Origin: an uncultured Methylobacter sp.
GTDB taxonomy: Bacteria; Pseudomonadota; Gammaproteobacteria; Methylococcales; Methylomonadaceae
Direction: 5' to 3'
NCBI GenBank assembly: GCA_903831545.1
Contig: CAIKYI010000261.1
Span: forward strand, 1 to 14,277
DNA length: 14,277 nucleotides
The position numbers were made by a program, and so were the translations under genes. Under the pieces are notes generated by a model. That model did no database searches, had not been told where the DNA came from, and worked only from the letters and a program-made list of their open reading frames with translations. Shown here piece after piece: positions 1-7,700 of the stretch (position 1 is the first letter of the stretch; each line of letters opens with the position of its first letter).

Positions 1-1
1 A

Positions 2-121
2 AGGGGCATTTTGTCTGGAAATAGCCAGCATAAAGACTATTTAGACCGCTATAAATCAGTAAAGAATAAAATATTAGTGGGCACAACTGACCCATTCCAA
101 AAAACACTGGTCGTCTCATGA
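2..121 (+). CDS. Possible 3' end of an upstream gene (partial, unidentified)
   Basis: One frame stays open from the window edge for 39 codons and ends in TGA at 119-121. That stop overlaps the ATG of the next gene in an ATGA arrangement, which is typical of translationally coupled genes in bacterial operons. The visible tail is polar and ends in TLVVS. I do not recognise a family, and 39 open codons can arise by chance, so this is only a candidate gene end. It is supported mainly by the overlap and by the absence of a clear ribosome binding site before the downstream ATG, which would fit coupling. Confidence 0.35.
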   Translation, partial: RGILSGNSQHKDYLDRYKSVKNKILVGTTDPFQKTLVVS

Positions 122-738
122 AAAAACTGATAACTGTTTTAACCACCTTTTGCCTCTCTGCTTGCAGTACCTTTGGCATACGCAGCGCAAACGAACCAAG
201 CTATCAAGTGCTTACTGATGTGGAGCCTATTCAAATCAGACACTATCCGTCACTGGTAGTGGCTCAAACCGAAGTTAACGCTGATTACAAAAACGCTAGC
301 GGCCTGGCTTTTCAACGTCTGGCCGGATATATTTTTGGTAACAACAAAAAGCAGCAATCCCTAACGATGACAGCACCGGTTATTCAAGAACAGCAAGCCG
401 AAAGACTGGCCATGACAGCACCGGTTATGCAGCAAAAATCAGGGGCAGTCTGGGTGATGACTTTCGTGCTCCCGCAAGGCTATTCATTATCAACAGCCCC
501 CGAACCGTTGGACTCTGCTGTCTTAATTAAAGAAATCCCGGACAAAACAGTCGCCACGCTTCGCTATACCGGTAGCCTGTCTGAACAGGGTATTGAAGAA
601 AAAGCCACCGAATTAACAAACTGGTTAAGCCAACATCATTACCAGGCCGTTTCGCCACCACGCTCTGCCGCTTATGATCCGCCTTGGACATTGCCGTTTC
701 TTCGTCGCAATGAAGTACACATTGATATTGAACAATGA
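118..738 (+). CDS. SOUL-family heme-binding-like lipoprotein
   Basis: The 206-residue protein starts with a lipoprotein signal peptide: KK, a hydrophobic stretch, then the lipobox L-S-A-C with the lipidated cysteine at residue 16. The +2 residue is Ser, so by the Lol rule it should go to the outer membrane. The body matches the SOUL/heme-binding-protein fold: an early YxVL strand and 'IQIRHYPS', the two MTAPV motifs characteristic of the family, and a C-terminal 'YDPPWTLPFLRRNEV' block, which is the usual ending. SOUL proteins bind heme or tetrapyrroles, and the bacterial role is not well defined. The two MTAPV motifs are encoded by an identical 17-base stretch (367-383 and 412-428). It converges on the Trp-rich protein gene and may be coupled to a gene starting left of the window. 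Family assignment is firm; heme binding is inferred. Confidence 0.9.
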   Translation: MKKLITVLTTFCLSACSTFGIRSANEPSYQVLTDVEPIQIRHYPSLVVAQTEVNADYKNASGLAFQRLAGYIFGNNKKQQSLTMTAPVIQEQQAERLAMTAPVMQQKSGAVWVMTFVLPQGYSLSTAPEPLDSAVLIKEIPDKTVATLRYTGSLSEQGIEEKATELTNWLSQHHYQAVSPPRSAAYDPPWTLPFLRRNEVHIDIEQ

Positions 739-844
739 CCTGCCTCAAGTTCAACGCCTGATTTATAAGTGACTGATAAAATTCATATCAAGCTTAAGAT
801 CAGCCTTTTTCATTGATAATGGCGTTTGGCAATTTTTGTGAGCC

Positions 845-1060
845 TTACCGCCAACCCATCAACCAACAAGATGAATCTTTAAGCACCTGCCAATCCAATT
901 CATATACATGATTATTAATGACCGCTTCCAACTCGCAAGCGATAAGGTCCTCATTTTCTGCGCGAATCAGCTTTGTGACCATAAAATGACGCTCTTTTTG
1001 CTTGGGAGCAACGGCTGTCCACTTTGAGCGCAGCAGTTTATTGGGGTTTATTTGATTCAT
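845..1060 (-). CDS. TIGR02450-type small Trp-rich protein
   Basis: This 71-residue protein opens with NPNKLLRSKWTAVAP and continues 'KERHFMV' and 'ELDWQVLKDSS-CWLMGW'. That pattern matches the short conserved-hypothetical family TIGR02450/DUF2389, named for its conserved tryptophans. It has no signal peptide or membrane segment and is full length for the family. The function is unknown. Its ATG lies two bases after the stop of the DCC-family gene, and the purine-rich end of that gene (GAAGAG) can serve as its ribosome binding site, so the two are almost certainly cotranscribed and translationally linked. That linkage hints at a shared redox or stress role, which is inference only. Confidence 0.85.
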   Translation of the reverse strand: MNQINPNKLLRSKWTAVAPKQKERHFMVTKLIRAENEDLIACELEAVINNHVYELDWQVLKDSSCWLMGWR

Positions 1061-1062
1061 GG

Positions 1063-1446
1063 TTACTCTTCTTTTAGCTGAGCTTTACCGGTAAGCGGTA
1101 ATCGATAGCGCGCAAATACACCATAGCAAAACTCCATAACTGGCAGCAGCAAAGGAACAGTCTCTATGATTGGGGCAATGCGCCGGTAATAAGGTAGTTG
1201 CTTCCAGACCTGTAAAAACCCCATTACCCCGGATTGCAGTTGCTGATGCTCGTCGATTACATACATGCGTGCCATGGCCTGTTTATAGGTTAAGCCCGCT
1301 TTCGTCAAGGCAGTTTTGTCCTGGGCAATATCTACCCACTTAACATTACCCGCCTTATCTAGTTTTTTCATCGCGTTGATTTCAATAGCGCAGATTGGAC
1401 ATTCGCCATCATGAAAACAAGTGACTTTGGATTTAACTACTGTCAT
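1063..1446 (-). CDS. DCC-family thiol-disulfide oxidoreductase-like protein (DUF393)
   Basis: The 127-residue protein carries the family signature near its N-terminus, H-D-G-E-C-P-I-C, with the CPxC cysteines at residues 16 and 19. It is followed by the family's 'VKWVDIAQD' strand and the 'MYVIDEHQQLQSGVMGFLQVWKQLPYYR' segment. DCC proteins are predicted thioredoxin-fold oxidoreductases, and their substrates are largely unknown. There is no signal peptide, so a cytoplasmic location is expected. A ribosome binding site AGGA sits seven bases before the ATG, which supports this start. It is the first gene of a two-gene operon with the Trp-rich protein. Both cysteines and the full length are intact. 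Confidence 0.88.
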   Translation of the reverse strand: MTVVKSKVTCFHDGECPICAIEINAMKKLDKAGNVKWVDIAQDKTALTKAGLTYKQAMARMYVIDEHQQLQSGVMGFLQVWKQLPYYRRIAPIIETVPLLLPVMEFCYGVFARYRLPLTGKAQLKEE

Positions 1447-1606
1447 TTAAAAATCCTGAGTGTTAAGCAAACGCAACCGAAGTGTCATTGGTTTTAGTCT
1501 GCCTGGATAATACGAGTTTACAAGCTGTTTGCCCATGAGAACCAACACATAGGTTTAGTTATTTAGCCTTAACCCTGACAAGAAAATCTTGACCATTCAA
1601 CCGAAA

Positions 1607-2242
1607 TTATTGTCTTGCCGGCGGTTTCATTACCACAATTGCTAACCAGGGTTGTTCATGGATGGGTTTGCCCGTTGGCCGGTAGTAATGATCAAGCACC
1701 TTAAACCCTGCATTCTCCATAAATACCTTGCTGGAATCCAATTGCAGGTAATGCCCGTATCTTTGTCCTGACCAGCCTTCACCCTCACCGCGAGGATTAG
1801 ACAAAAATAAAATACCGCCGGGCCTTAAGGCTGCCTGTAACTCATCAAGGACACGTGGCAATTCCTGGCTGGGGACATGAAAGAGCGATGCATTAGCGAA
1901 GATGCCATCATAAGCATGCTGGGGTAGCGCCAGACTAAGGAACTTTTGATGAAGAATCTCACACCCTGTATAACTGCGAGCCATATTACAAAAGACGTCA
2001 CTGCCGTCGAGACCAACCGGCCTGTGTCCCAACGACTGAAAATATTTAACATCTCTTCCAGGTCCGCAGCCAAAATCTAAAATATCCAGTTTTTGGTCTT
2101 TTGGAAACGGTGCTAAAAATGCCTCGTAGTTCTGAACCACATCGTGATCTTTTGTGCCGTGCCAAAACGCTTCAGCATTCTGATTGTAATGACTCAGAGT
2201 AACCGTTTCGATTTGAGTTAATTCGTCTGTTTTTTGTTCCAT
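1607..2242 (-). CDS. Class I SAM-dependent methyltransferase
   Basis: The 211-residue cytosolic protein has a Rossmann-type SAM-binding core. Motif I is ILDFGCGPG at about residues 54-62, and the acidic residue at the end of strand 2 is in VGLDGS at about 79. A motif II-like segment 'YDGIFANASLFHVP' and a post-motif 'ALRPGGILFLSNPRG' follow. It resembles small Methyltransf_11/25 enzymes of the SmtA/TehB type. The substrate cannot be deduced. It appears monocistronic: 160 bases separate it from the DCC gene downstream and 110 bases from the small lipoprotein upstream. The ATG follows an AACCGGTT palindrome (2243-2250), not a recognisable Shine-Dalgarno sequence, so the start is less certain than the family. 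Confidence 0.85.
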   Translation of the reverse strand: MEQKTDELTQIETVTLSHYNQNAEAFWHGTKDHDVVQNYEAFLAPFPKDQKLDILDFGCGPGRDVKYFQSLGHRPVGLDGSDVFCNMARSYTGCEILHQKFLSLALPQHAYDGIFANASLFHVPSQELPRVLDELQAALRPGGILFLSNPRGEGEGWSGQRYGHYLQLDSSKVFMENAGFKVLDHYYRPTGKPIHEQPWLAIVVMKPPARQ

Positions 2243-2295
2243 AACCGGTTAATTATCGCGACAAGCCAATGATTTAAAACATTGCAATCAATACA

Positions 2296-2317
2296 GGGGC
2301 AGAGGCCGCGCTGCCCC
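2296..2317. other. Hairpin between lipoprotein and methyltransferase genes
   Basis: GGGGCAG (2296-2302) and CTGCCCC (2311-2317) form a perfect 7-bp stem with an 8-base loop, just downstream of the small minus-strand lipoprotein gene. No T-run follows on either strand, so it is not a canonical Rho-independent terminator. It may act as a weak terminator, an RNA-stabilising hairpin or a degenerate repeat. Confidence 0.45.
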
Positions 2318-2352
2318 ATTAATGATGCACTTCTGAAAAAGTCATAGCTAGA

Positions 2353-2463
2353 TTACTGGACTACGGTAAGGTGCTTGACTATTTTTTTGTCCATTTTCAT
2401 ATCCTCACAGCCTGAGATAACCAAAGCCAATGCCAAAACCAAAATACTCATCATAATTTTCAT
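2353..2463 (-). CDS. Very small lipoprotein (36 residues)
   Basis: A minus-strand frame from ATG at 2463 to TAA at 2353 encodes 36 residues: a start KIMM, a hydrophobic core ILVLALALVISG, a lipobox I-S-G-C with the cysteine at residue 19, then a short charged mature part (EDMKMDKKIVKHLTVVQ). AAAGG lies eight bases before the ATG, a good ribosome binding site; two in-frame internal ATGs (codons 4 and 5) are alternatives. Length and layout resemble entericidin-like or other tiny outer-membrane lipoproteins, but the mature sequence is not one I recognise. It lies alone between the aldo/keto reductase and methyltransferase genes. The signal peptide-lipobox-RBS combination makes a real gene likely; the function is unknown. 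Confidence 0.7.
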   Translation of the reverse strand: MKIMMSILVLALALVISGCEDMKMDKKIVKHLTVVQ

Positions 2464-2561
2464 AAATAACGCCTTTACCTTTCTAGGTTTAATTGTCTTT
2501 CAAACAAATCAGCTTGCGTTTACAAACCAATTTAATGGATGCCAGGCGTTTATAGTAACCT

Positions 2562-2573
2562 CCGGTTAACCGG
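2562..2573. promoter_or_regulatory. 12-bp palindrome CCGGTTAACCGG
   Basis: A perfect 12-bp palindrome lies about 100 bases upstream of the small lipoprotein start and 50 bases after the aldo/keto reductase stop. Its core AACCGGTT-type sequence recurs at 2597-2604 and at 2243-2250, all between genes. It could be an operator half-site set or merely a chance restriction-like palindrome. No terminator T-run is present. Confidence 0.3.
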
Positions 2574-2623
2574 CGCGTCACCCTCAAACTAAAATGAACC
2601 GGTTTTGAAATTATAATTTTTGC

Positions 2624-3475
2624 TCAGAGCAACCGCTTAATAGCAGCACAGTGGTCGGCGGTCAGTTCAAAATCAACGATCGCCAGGTCTTCCTGCATGT
2701 GGGTTGCTGAGGTGGTGCCGGTTAAGGGAATAATACCGATTTGGCTCAAGTAACGGAAAAACACTTGAGCCGCACTACGCTGATATTTCATCGCCAAGGC
2801 TTGCAGTGTTGCATGCGCCAAAACATCGGGATTGCCGGTCAGCGTCCAGAAACTTTGGTAAATTATCCGGTGTTGACTACAAAAATCGCGTATGGCACCG
2901 TCGTAATGGGTTTTTGCATAAAACCGGTTCTGGATGACAGCCGGTTTAATCGTGACCTTTTCATACAAAAGTTGTAGCTGTTGGAGATCGTAACAATTGC
3001 TGATGCCCAATTGCTTGGCACCCCCATTGTGAAATATTTGTTCCATTGCCTGCCACACTTCCTGGGTTTGTTGCTGATTTGCCAAGGGCGAGTGCAGTAC
3101 CAGACAATCAAGATAAGTGGTTTGCAGGTTTTTTAGCGAAGCCTGAAATGATTGCGCGACTTGTTCACTAAGACAGGCCTTTACATCATAAGGAACTTGA
3201 GCCGGATCCTGACCGCTTAACGGCGTAAATTTAGTTTGCAGATAAAGATCGGCTCGGTCTATTCCACTTTTATAACAGGCAACCACGCCAGCGCCGACCC
3301 CCGCTTCGTTATAATGTTTAGGCTGGCAGGCGGTATCAATACCTCGAAATCCCAGTCCGATAGCCTGCTCTACCCAGGCAGCCGTAAGGTCTTTTTTCCA
3401 GGCCGTTCCGTAGATAATCAAAGGCATCTTTACGCCATAAGCGGAAGTCAAACAATCATTAGGATTCATAAGCAT
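2624..3475 (-). CDS. Aldo/keto reductase
   Basis: This 283-residue cytosolic protein is a NAD(P)H-dependent AKR-type oxidoreductase with a TIM-barrel fold. The catalytic tetrad is visible: Asp47 in GFRGIDTA, Tyr55 in HYNEAGVG, Lys82 in LQTKF and His128 in LVLHSPL. The downstream 'IGISNCY'-like motif (QLGISNCYDL) and 'GIIPLTGTTSATHMQED' cofactor-binding segment are also present. Such enzymes reduce aldehydes and ketones; the substrate here is unknown. The first ATG is used here, and a second ATG two codons later is equally possible since neither has a strong ribosome binding site. It starts 18 bases after the hydrolase stop, so the two form an operon and translation may be coupled. Confidence 0.9.
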   Translation of the reverse strand: MLMNPNDCLTSAYGVKMPLIIYGTAWKKDLTAAWVEQAIGLGFRGIDTACQPKHYNEAGVGAGVVACYKSGIDRADLYLQTKFTPLSGQDPAQVPYDVKACLSEQVAQSFQASLKNLQTTYLDCLVLHSPLANQQQTQEVWQAMEQIFHNGGAKQLGISNCYDLQQLQLLYEKVTIKPAVIQNRFYAKTHYDGAIRDFCSQHRIIYQSFWTLTGNPDVLAHATLQALAMKYQRSAAQVFFRYLSQIGIIPLTGTTSATHMQEDLAIVDFELTADHCAAIKRLL

Positions 3476-3493
3476 TGCATGGGCAGTATGGAT

Positions 3494-4012
3494 TTAAACA
3501 TTGAGTGGTTTACTCGCACAAGCGCCCAAAAACCGATCAAAGGCATCGACCATAAGGGGCAAAATACTGAGAAGTCGATGATCTGCATCGAACATATTCA
3601 GGGAGACACGATGTTGTTGGCAAAAGCGCCAAACATTTTCAGGTGGAACAACCTCGTCTTGCCAGCCATGAAATACTTCGACGTGGTCAGCGCAGGGTTT
3701 TAATTCAGTGCATTGATAGCCCGGCAAGTAAAAGGCAGGCGCTATCAGGAACAAGCCTTTAGGCTTGATGATCTCGGAGGCGACCGTTGCCACATAAGCG
3801 CCCATACTGGAACCAACCAGAACGATCTCCTGATAAGCTGACAGATCCATTGCAAGCAGTTGCTTAACACGCAAATCGGCATCGTTGCTGGCTTGATAGT
3901 CGGGACTGATGAACATAAAGCCGTGCAGTCTGGCAACGTCGGCTAGCGCTATGGCCTTTTCGCCCATGGGAATACTGTCTTTGCCATGATTGTAGATAAC
4001 GAGTTTTTGCAA
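3494..4012 (-). CDS. Small alpha/beta hydrolase (serine hydrolase)
   Basis: The 172-residue protein begins with a beta strand and an oxyanion-type HG pair (LVIYNHG). It has the nucleophile elbow G-S-S-M-G with Ser69, a probable catalytic Asp119 in HGWQDEVVP, and His145 in FDADHRL. That is a complete Ser-Asp-His triad on a compact alpha/beta-hydrolase scaffold, similar in size to YqiA/YcfP-like esterases. No signal peptide is present. The start is TTG: no ATG or GTG lies upstream in frame before a TAA, and starting at the internal ATG (codon 16) would delete the first strand and the HG motif. A GCGGA about eight bases upstream is a weak ribosome binding site. It is the first gene of an operon with the aldo/keto reductase. 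The substrate is unknown. Confidence 0.85.
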   Translation of the reverse strand: MQKLVIYNHGKDSIPMGEKAIALADVARLHGFMFISPDYQASNDADLRVKQLLAMDLSAYQEIVLVGSSMGAYVATVASEIIKPKGLFLIAPAFYLPGYQCTELKPCADHVEVFHGWQDEVVPPENVWRFCQQHRVSLNMFDADHRLLSILPLMVDAFDRFLGACASKPLNV

Positions 4013-4215
4013 AAATATGATCCGCTTAGATGTTTAGGAGGCTGTCCGGGATTTTCCAATATAGCTGGACTATGTTTTATGATATTGCGTTTGTGTTGAA
4101 AATACTATCCTACATTCATTAGCACTAGAATAATGCCATAAACAACAATAAAATCAATATAGTAAAGAAATACCAGCAAATTTACACAGAAACCCCAAGC
4201 AAAAAAACCATGAGG

Positions 4216-4232
4216 TGCGACAATTTGTCGCA
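4216..4232. promoter_or_regulatory. 17-bp palindrome upstream of a promoter (candidate operator)
   Basis: TGCGACAATTTGTCGCA is a perfect palindrome around a central base and ends seven bases before the -35 box of the promoter at 4240-4268. That is a classic place for an activator or repressor site. It is followed by GTTTTTC on the plus strand, so it could instead be a Rho-independent terminator, but no plus-strand gene precedes it. Confidence 0.5.
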
Positions 4233-4239
4233 GTTTTTC

Positions 4240-4268
4240 TGGACAATGAACTTTTACTTCTATAGAAT
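4240..4268 (+). promoter_or_regulatory. Sigma-70-type promoter for a non-coding transcript
   Basis: TGGACA (4240-4245) and TAGAAT (4263-4268) each match the sigma-70 consensus at five of six positions and are separated by the optimal 17 bases. The predicted transcription start is near 4275. No protein gene follows on this strand; a strong terminator follows instead at 4472-4499. Confidence 0.55.
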
Positions 4269-4274
4269 GCGCGT

Positions 4275-4499
4275 CACTCACTGATCAAGATGCACTGAAG
4301 ATCAACAAAAACAATAATTCATCAGGCAATTGTAGTGAGTAAGAGTGGAGGAGGAAAACCAAAGCGGTAGATAAATTTACTCTTTGGAAATAATAATAAT
4401 AAATGGCATCAAAATTAATACTGTGTAAATTTTTCAGTAGTCCAATACAATAATAAAAATATAAGGACAGGGCCGATGCAGTTTTGCATCGGCTTTTTT
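4275..4499 (+). ncRNA. Candidate small RNA (about 225 nt)
   Basis: The interval between a good promoter and a textbook terminator has no credible protein frame (longest ATG/GTG peptides are 11-16 codons) but shows RNA structure. ACTCACT (4276-4282) can pair with AGTGAGT (4334-4340), CCAAAG (4359-4364) pairs with CTTTGG (4382-4387), and the 9-bp terminator stem ends it. A single-stranded GGAGGAGG run lies at 4346-4353; with two further GGA motifs (near 4386 and 4465) it might bind CsrA/RsmA or ribosomes, which is speculative. I recognise no known RNA family. The alternative is a leader and terminator left after loss of a gene. The left boundary is inferred from the promoter. Confidence 0.45.
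4472..4499 (+). terminator. Rho-independent terminator
   Basis: GCCGATGCA (4472-4480), a four-base loop, TGCATCGGC (4485-4493) and six T residues form a canonical intrinsic terminator that works on the plus strand only; the minus strand lacks a T-run after the stem. It therefore does not serve the minus-strand genes on either side and implies a plus-strand transcript ending here. Confidence 0.85.
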
Positions 4500-4566
4500 A
4501 TGTCCGCAAGAAATGTAATGATTGGGACAGAGTAACCCTGCCCAACAATGATGATTTACCAAACAA

Positions 4567-4687
4567 CGTAGGGGCAATCCCTTGCGGTTGCCCCCTATCC
4601 CTTGCGGGTGCCCCCGATCCCTTGCGGTTGCCCCTAGCCCTTGCGGTTTCCAAAGTCCGGGTGCAGGGGTTAAACCCTGCCCCTACG
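4567..4687. repeat. 121-bp repeat element with 10-bp terminal inverted repeats
   Basis: CGTAGGGGCA (4567-4576) and TGCCCCTACG (4678-4687) are exact inverted repeats bounding 121 bases. Inside lie the four-copy tandem repeat (4577-4651) and a GCAGGG/CCCTGC palindrome (4663-4680). The GTAGGGGC ends resemble short dispersed palindromic elements found between genes in many bacteria. No target-site duplication is evident. It lies 37 bases after the hybrid kinase stop and may affect the 3' end of that transcript. Confidence 0.6.
4577..4651. repeat. Tandem repeat, four copies of about 20 bp
   Basis: The unit ATCCCTTGCGGTTGCCCCCT occurs at 4577-4596, with near-identical copies at 4597-4616 (one G for T, last base G) and 4617-4635 (one C shorter), and a degenerate partial copy at 4636-4651. 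The array is much more GC-rich than the surrounding spacer. It could expand by slippage and vary between strains. Confidence 0.8.
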
Positions 4688-4724
4688 GTTATTATTTTAT
4701 GTTCTGAACAATTTATTGCCCACG

Positions 4725-7700
4725 CTAATCAAGATTTTTGATTTGGCCTCGCAAAATCTCATCCGCCGATTTAAAATCAAATCCCCTGATTTGTAACGCG
4801 AGTTGCTCAAAGGACGAGCCCATAATGGCACTTAACGCTACGGCATGTTTCTCGAACAAGCCGATGGCCGCAGTGTCGTTCATTACCAGCAGGGCATCGA
4901 GTTCGTTCAACACGGTTTTAAGTGCCTCAGGAGCAAGCGGAAGGCTAACTTGATTGCGCGGCGCGACAGGCAACGGCGGCAACGCGGCAGCCAAGGTAAT
5001 TATTTCATGATTGATAACTTCCATTTCCGTGTGGATATCTTCACAAACCTTACCTTCCAGTCGACTTGCACGCAATTTGTTTTCCAGGCGCCCGGCAACT
5101 TCCACCAGGAGAGGCGCGCCCAGTAAACCTGCCGTGCCTTTAAGGTTATGCGCCATACGCTGGGCCGTGACCAGATCCCCCTTGGCGAAACTCGCTTCCA
5201 ACTGTTTCATCTCATCGATGTTGGATTCAACAAAACGATGCAACAGTTTCAGATACTTTTCAGTATTACCGGGCAAAATCGCCAGACCACGGGTTATATC
5301 CAGTCCCTTCAGCAGGGACAAGCGCTCCATGGCCGTTTCATTTGCTCCTTTTTGCTCCGCTACCGCAGTTTTAATAGCGGGCCTCTGCTCCAATGTGCCT
5401 GGCAATTTATTCGACTGCGAGTTCGCATCGCCTGGCAACCATTTCAAAAGCACGGCATACAACAAGGCCGGTTCGACCGGTTTGGCAATAAAGTCATCCA
5501 TGCCCGCGTCCTTACAACTAAAGCGATCCTCATTAAAGGCATTAGCGGTCATCGCCACGATCGGTTTAGCTTCCCAACCGGCCAGTTTACGAATGGCAAG
5601 GGTAGCGTCCAAACCACTCATTCTGGGCATCTGGATATCCATCAAAATCAGGTCATAGCCCCCGATCTTTGCTTTCTCCAAAGCTTCCACTCCATCCACT
5701 GCCGTATCGACCTCCATACCTACCCCCAGCAGCAGGTCTGTAGCCACTTCCCGGTTGATGGCATTGTCTTCCACCAATAACACTTTAGCTCCCGCATGAT
5801 GGCGGTATAATTGAGCTTCGACATCTGTTGTTTGCTGAGACATTACAGTAGGCATATTGCCATGACCGCGTTGCAACCGGGCAGTAAACCAAAACCTGCT
5901 GCCAACTCCCGGAACACTTTCAACTCCCACATCACCACCCATCAATTCCGCCAAGTGCCGGGTAATCGTAAGCCCCAGACCGGTACCGCCAAACACTCGG
6001 GTAACGGAGGTATCGGCCTGCTCAAAGGCATGAAACAGAGCAGCGGACTTATTTGCCGGAATGCCAATACCGGTATCGGTCACTTCAAAGCGCACCAATA
6101 AGTCGTCGCCGTAATCTTCCAGCAATTCGGCCCCCACCTCAATGAACCCCTGTTCGGTAAATTTGATCGCATTGCCGGCATAGTTAAGCAGCGCCTGGCG
6201 CAAGCGCATCGGGTCGCCGCGCAACCATAAAGGAACGGAATCGGGATGGATCTTGATCTGAAGGCCTTTTTCAGTTGCCGACTGACTGATAATAGAGGCA
6301 ATATTATCAACAATGGCCGACAGGTGAAAATCAACGCATTCCAGTTGCAGTTTGTTGGCTTCAATCTTGGATAGATCAAGAATATCGTTGATAATCGACA
6401 AAAGATGCCGCCCGGCACTATCTATTTTATCCAGCCGTTCTGCCTGCTCCGGGGTAACGCCTGAGCGTCGCAGCAAATAGTTCAAACCAATAATGGCATT
6501 CATCGGCGTGCGAATTTCATGACTCATATTGGCCAGAAAGGTACTTTTAGCCTTGTTGGCTGCCTCGGCCTGTTGACGTGCAGTGACCAGTTCCGCAGTG
6601 CGCTTATCTACCAGATCTTCAAGATGATGCCGATAGTGCTCCAGCTCATTGGCAACACGCTTCTTCTCTGTTATATCTTCCTGCACCGATACAAAATGCG
6701 TGATTTGACCATCGGCCTGATGCAAGGGAGTGACGATTGCAAAATCAACATATTCTCGGCCATCTTTACTGCAATTATAAAACTCACCTTTCCAGGCCTG
6801 TCCGCGCATTAAATTGTTCCAGAGATCACGATAAGTTCCGGCTGTGGTTTTACCGGAACTCAAAAGACTAGGCTTCTTGCCGAGCACTTCTTCCCGGGTA
6901 TAGCCTGTTGACAACACAAAAGCCTCATTCACGTATTCGATGATACTGTCGGCGTTGGTGATGATAATGTTCTCCTGACTTTGCTCTACCGCCAACGACA
7001 GCTTGCGCAGTTGTTCTTCAGCCGTTTTACGCGCTGTAATGTCAGTGGCCACGCCGCCAAGTCCTGTAATTTTACCTTGTGCATTTCTCAGGGGAAACTT
7101 TGAGGTAATCACTACACGCGGTTTGTCGCCATGCTTACTCGCCACCTCCTCTTCTAATATTACCGACTCTCCGGTAATCATTATCTGGCTGTTAGTTTTG
7201 TGTAACTCATCCGCAAAATTGGAGGCAAAAACCTCATAGAGGTTTTTGCCCAAGACGGCCTCTTTAGGCAACCCAAAAAACTGTGCCATTGCCATATTTA
7301 AAAGCGTAAATCGTCCTTGCAGGTCAAAAGCGAAAATACTTGAAGGCGTACTGTCAATAATCTCATTTAACAACGCCCGGCTATCGATCAATTCTATCTC
7401 GGTCTTTTTACGTTCGGTGATATTGGTATGCGAAACCACAACACCCCCAGCTGCCGAGTCCAGCGGCGTAACATTAAGATTAAACCAACGTTGCTGCTCA
7501 GGTGAATGGCAAGGATATTCAAGACTGAACCGGGCTAACTTGCGCTGCAATACTGCCCGAATACCCTCAAGAGCATTCGAGGCAGAGTCGTAATCAGCAA
7601 AACTTGAACCGGTCTGACACATCGCCAGATAGTTACTCCCTATACCAAGGTTCTGTGCTTGCTTACCCGCATCTTCGTTACTGTTTTCCAGCGCAAAACC

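Larger units (their letters stand above)
4013..4724. other. Long spacer without a protein gene
   Basis: This 712-base stretch separates the hydrolase start from the hybrid kinase stop. From left to right it holds an AT-rich region that must contain the hydrolase promoter (not resolved), the palindrome at 4216-4232, the promoter at 4240-4268, the candidate small RNA ending at the 4472-4499 terminator, a 67-base stretch where I see nothing, and the 121-bp repeat element. No minus-strand terminator for the kinase gene is evident. Confidence 0.7.

Noticed and set aside
367..428. 17-base direct repeat in the SOUL gene as a recent duplication
   Set aside because: Two MTAPV motifs are normal for SOUL proteins; identical codons over a conserved motif need no special explanation.
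2375..2569. Plus-strand 64-residue open frame
   Set aside because: It runs antisense across the small lipoprotein, lacks a ribosome binding site and is explained by the hydrophobic antisense of that gene and AT-rich spacer.
3236..3703. Plus-strand 155-residue open frame
   Set aside because: It lies antisense to the hydrolase and aldo/keto reductase, both of which have complete catalytic motifs.
4013..4075. Possible insertion-sequence end near AGGAGGCTGTCCGGG
   Set aside because: No matching inverted end, transposase fragment or target duplication was found in the window.
4484..4741. Plus-strand 85-residue open frame
   Set aside because: It begins inside the terminator hairpin and is mostly translated tandem repeat, so it is not a credible protein.
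5011..5658. Plus-strand 215-residue open frame
   Set aside because: It is antisense to the HPt and receiver part of the hybrid kinase; the composition is that of a reverse-frame shadow.
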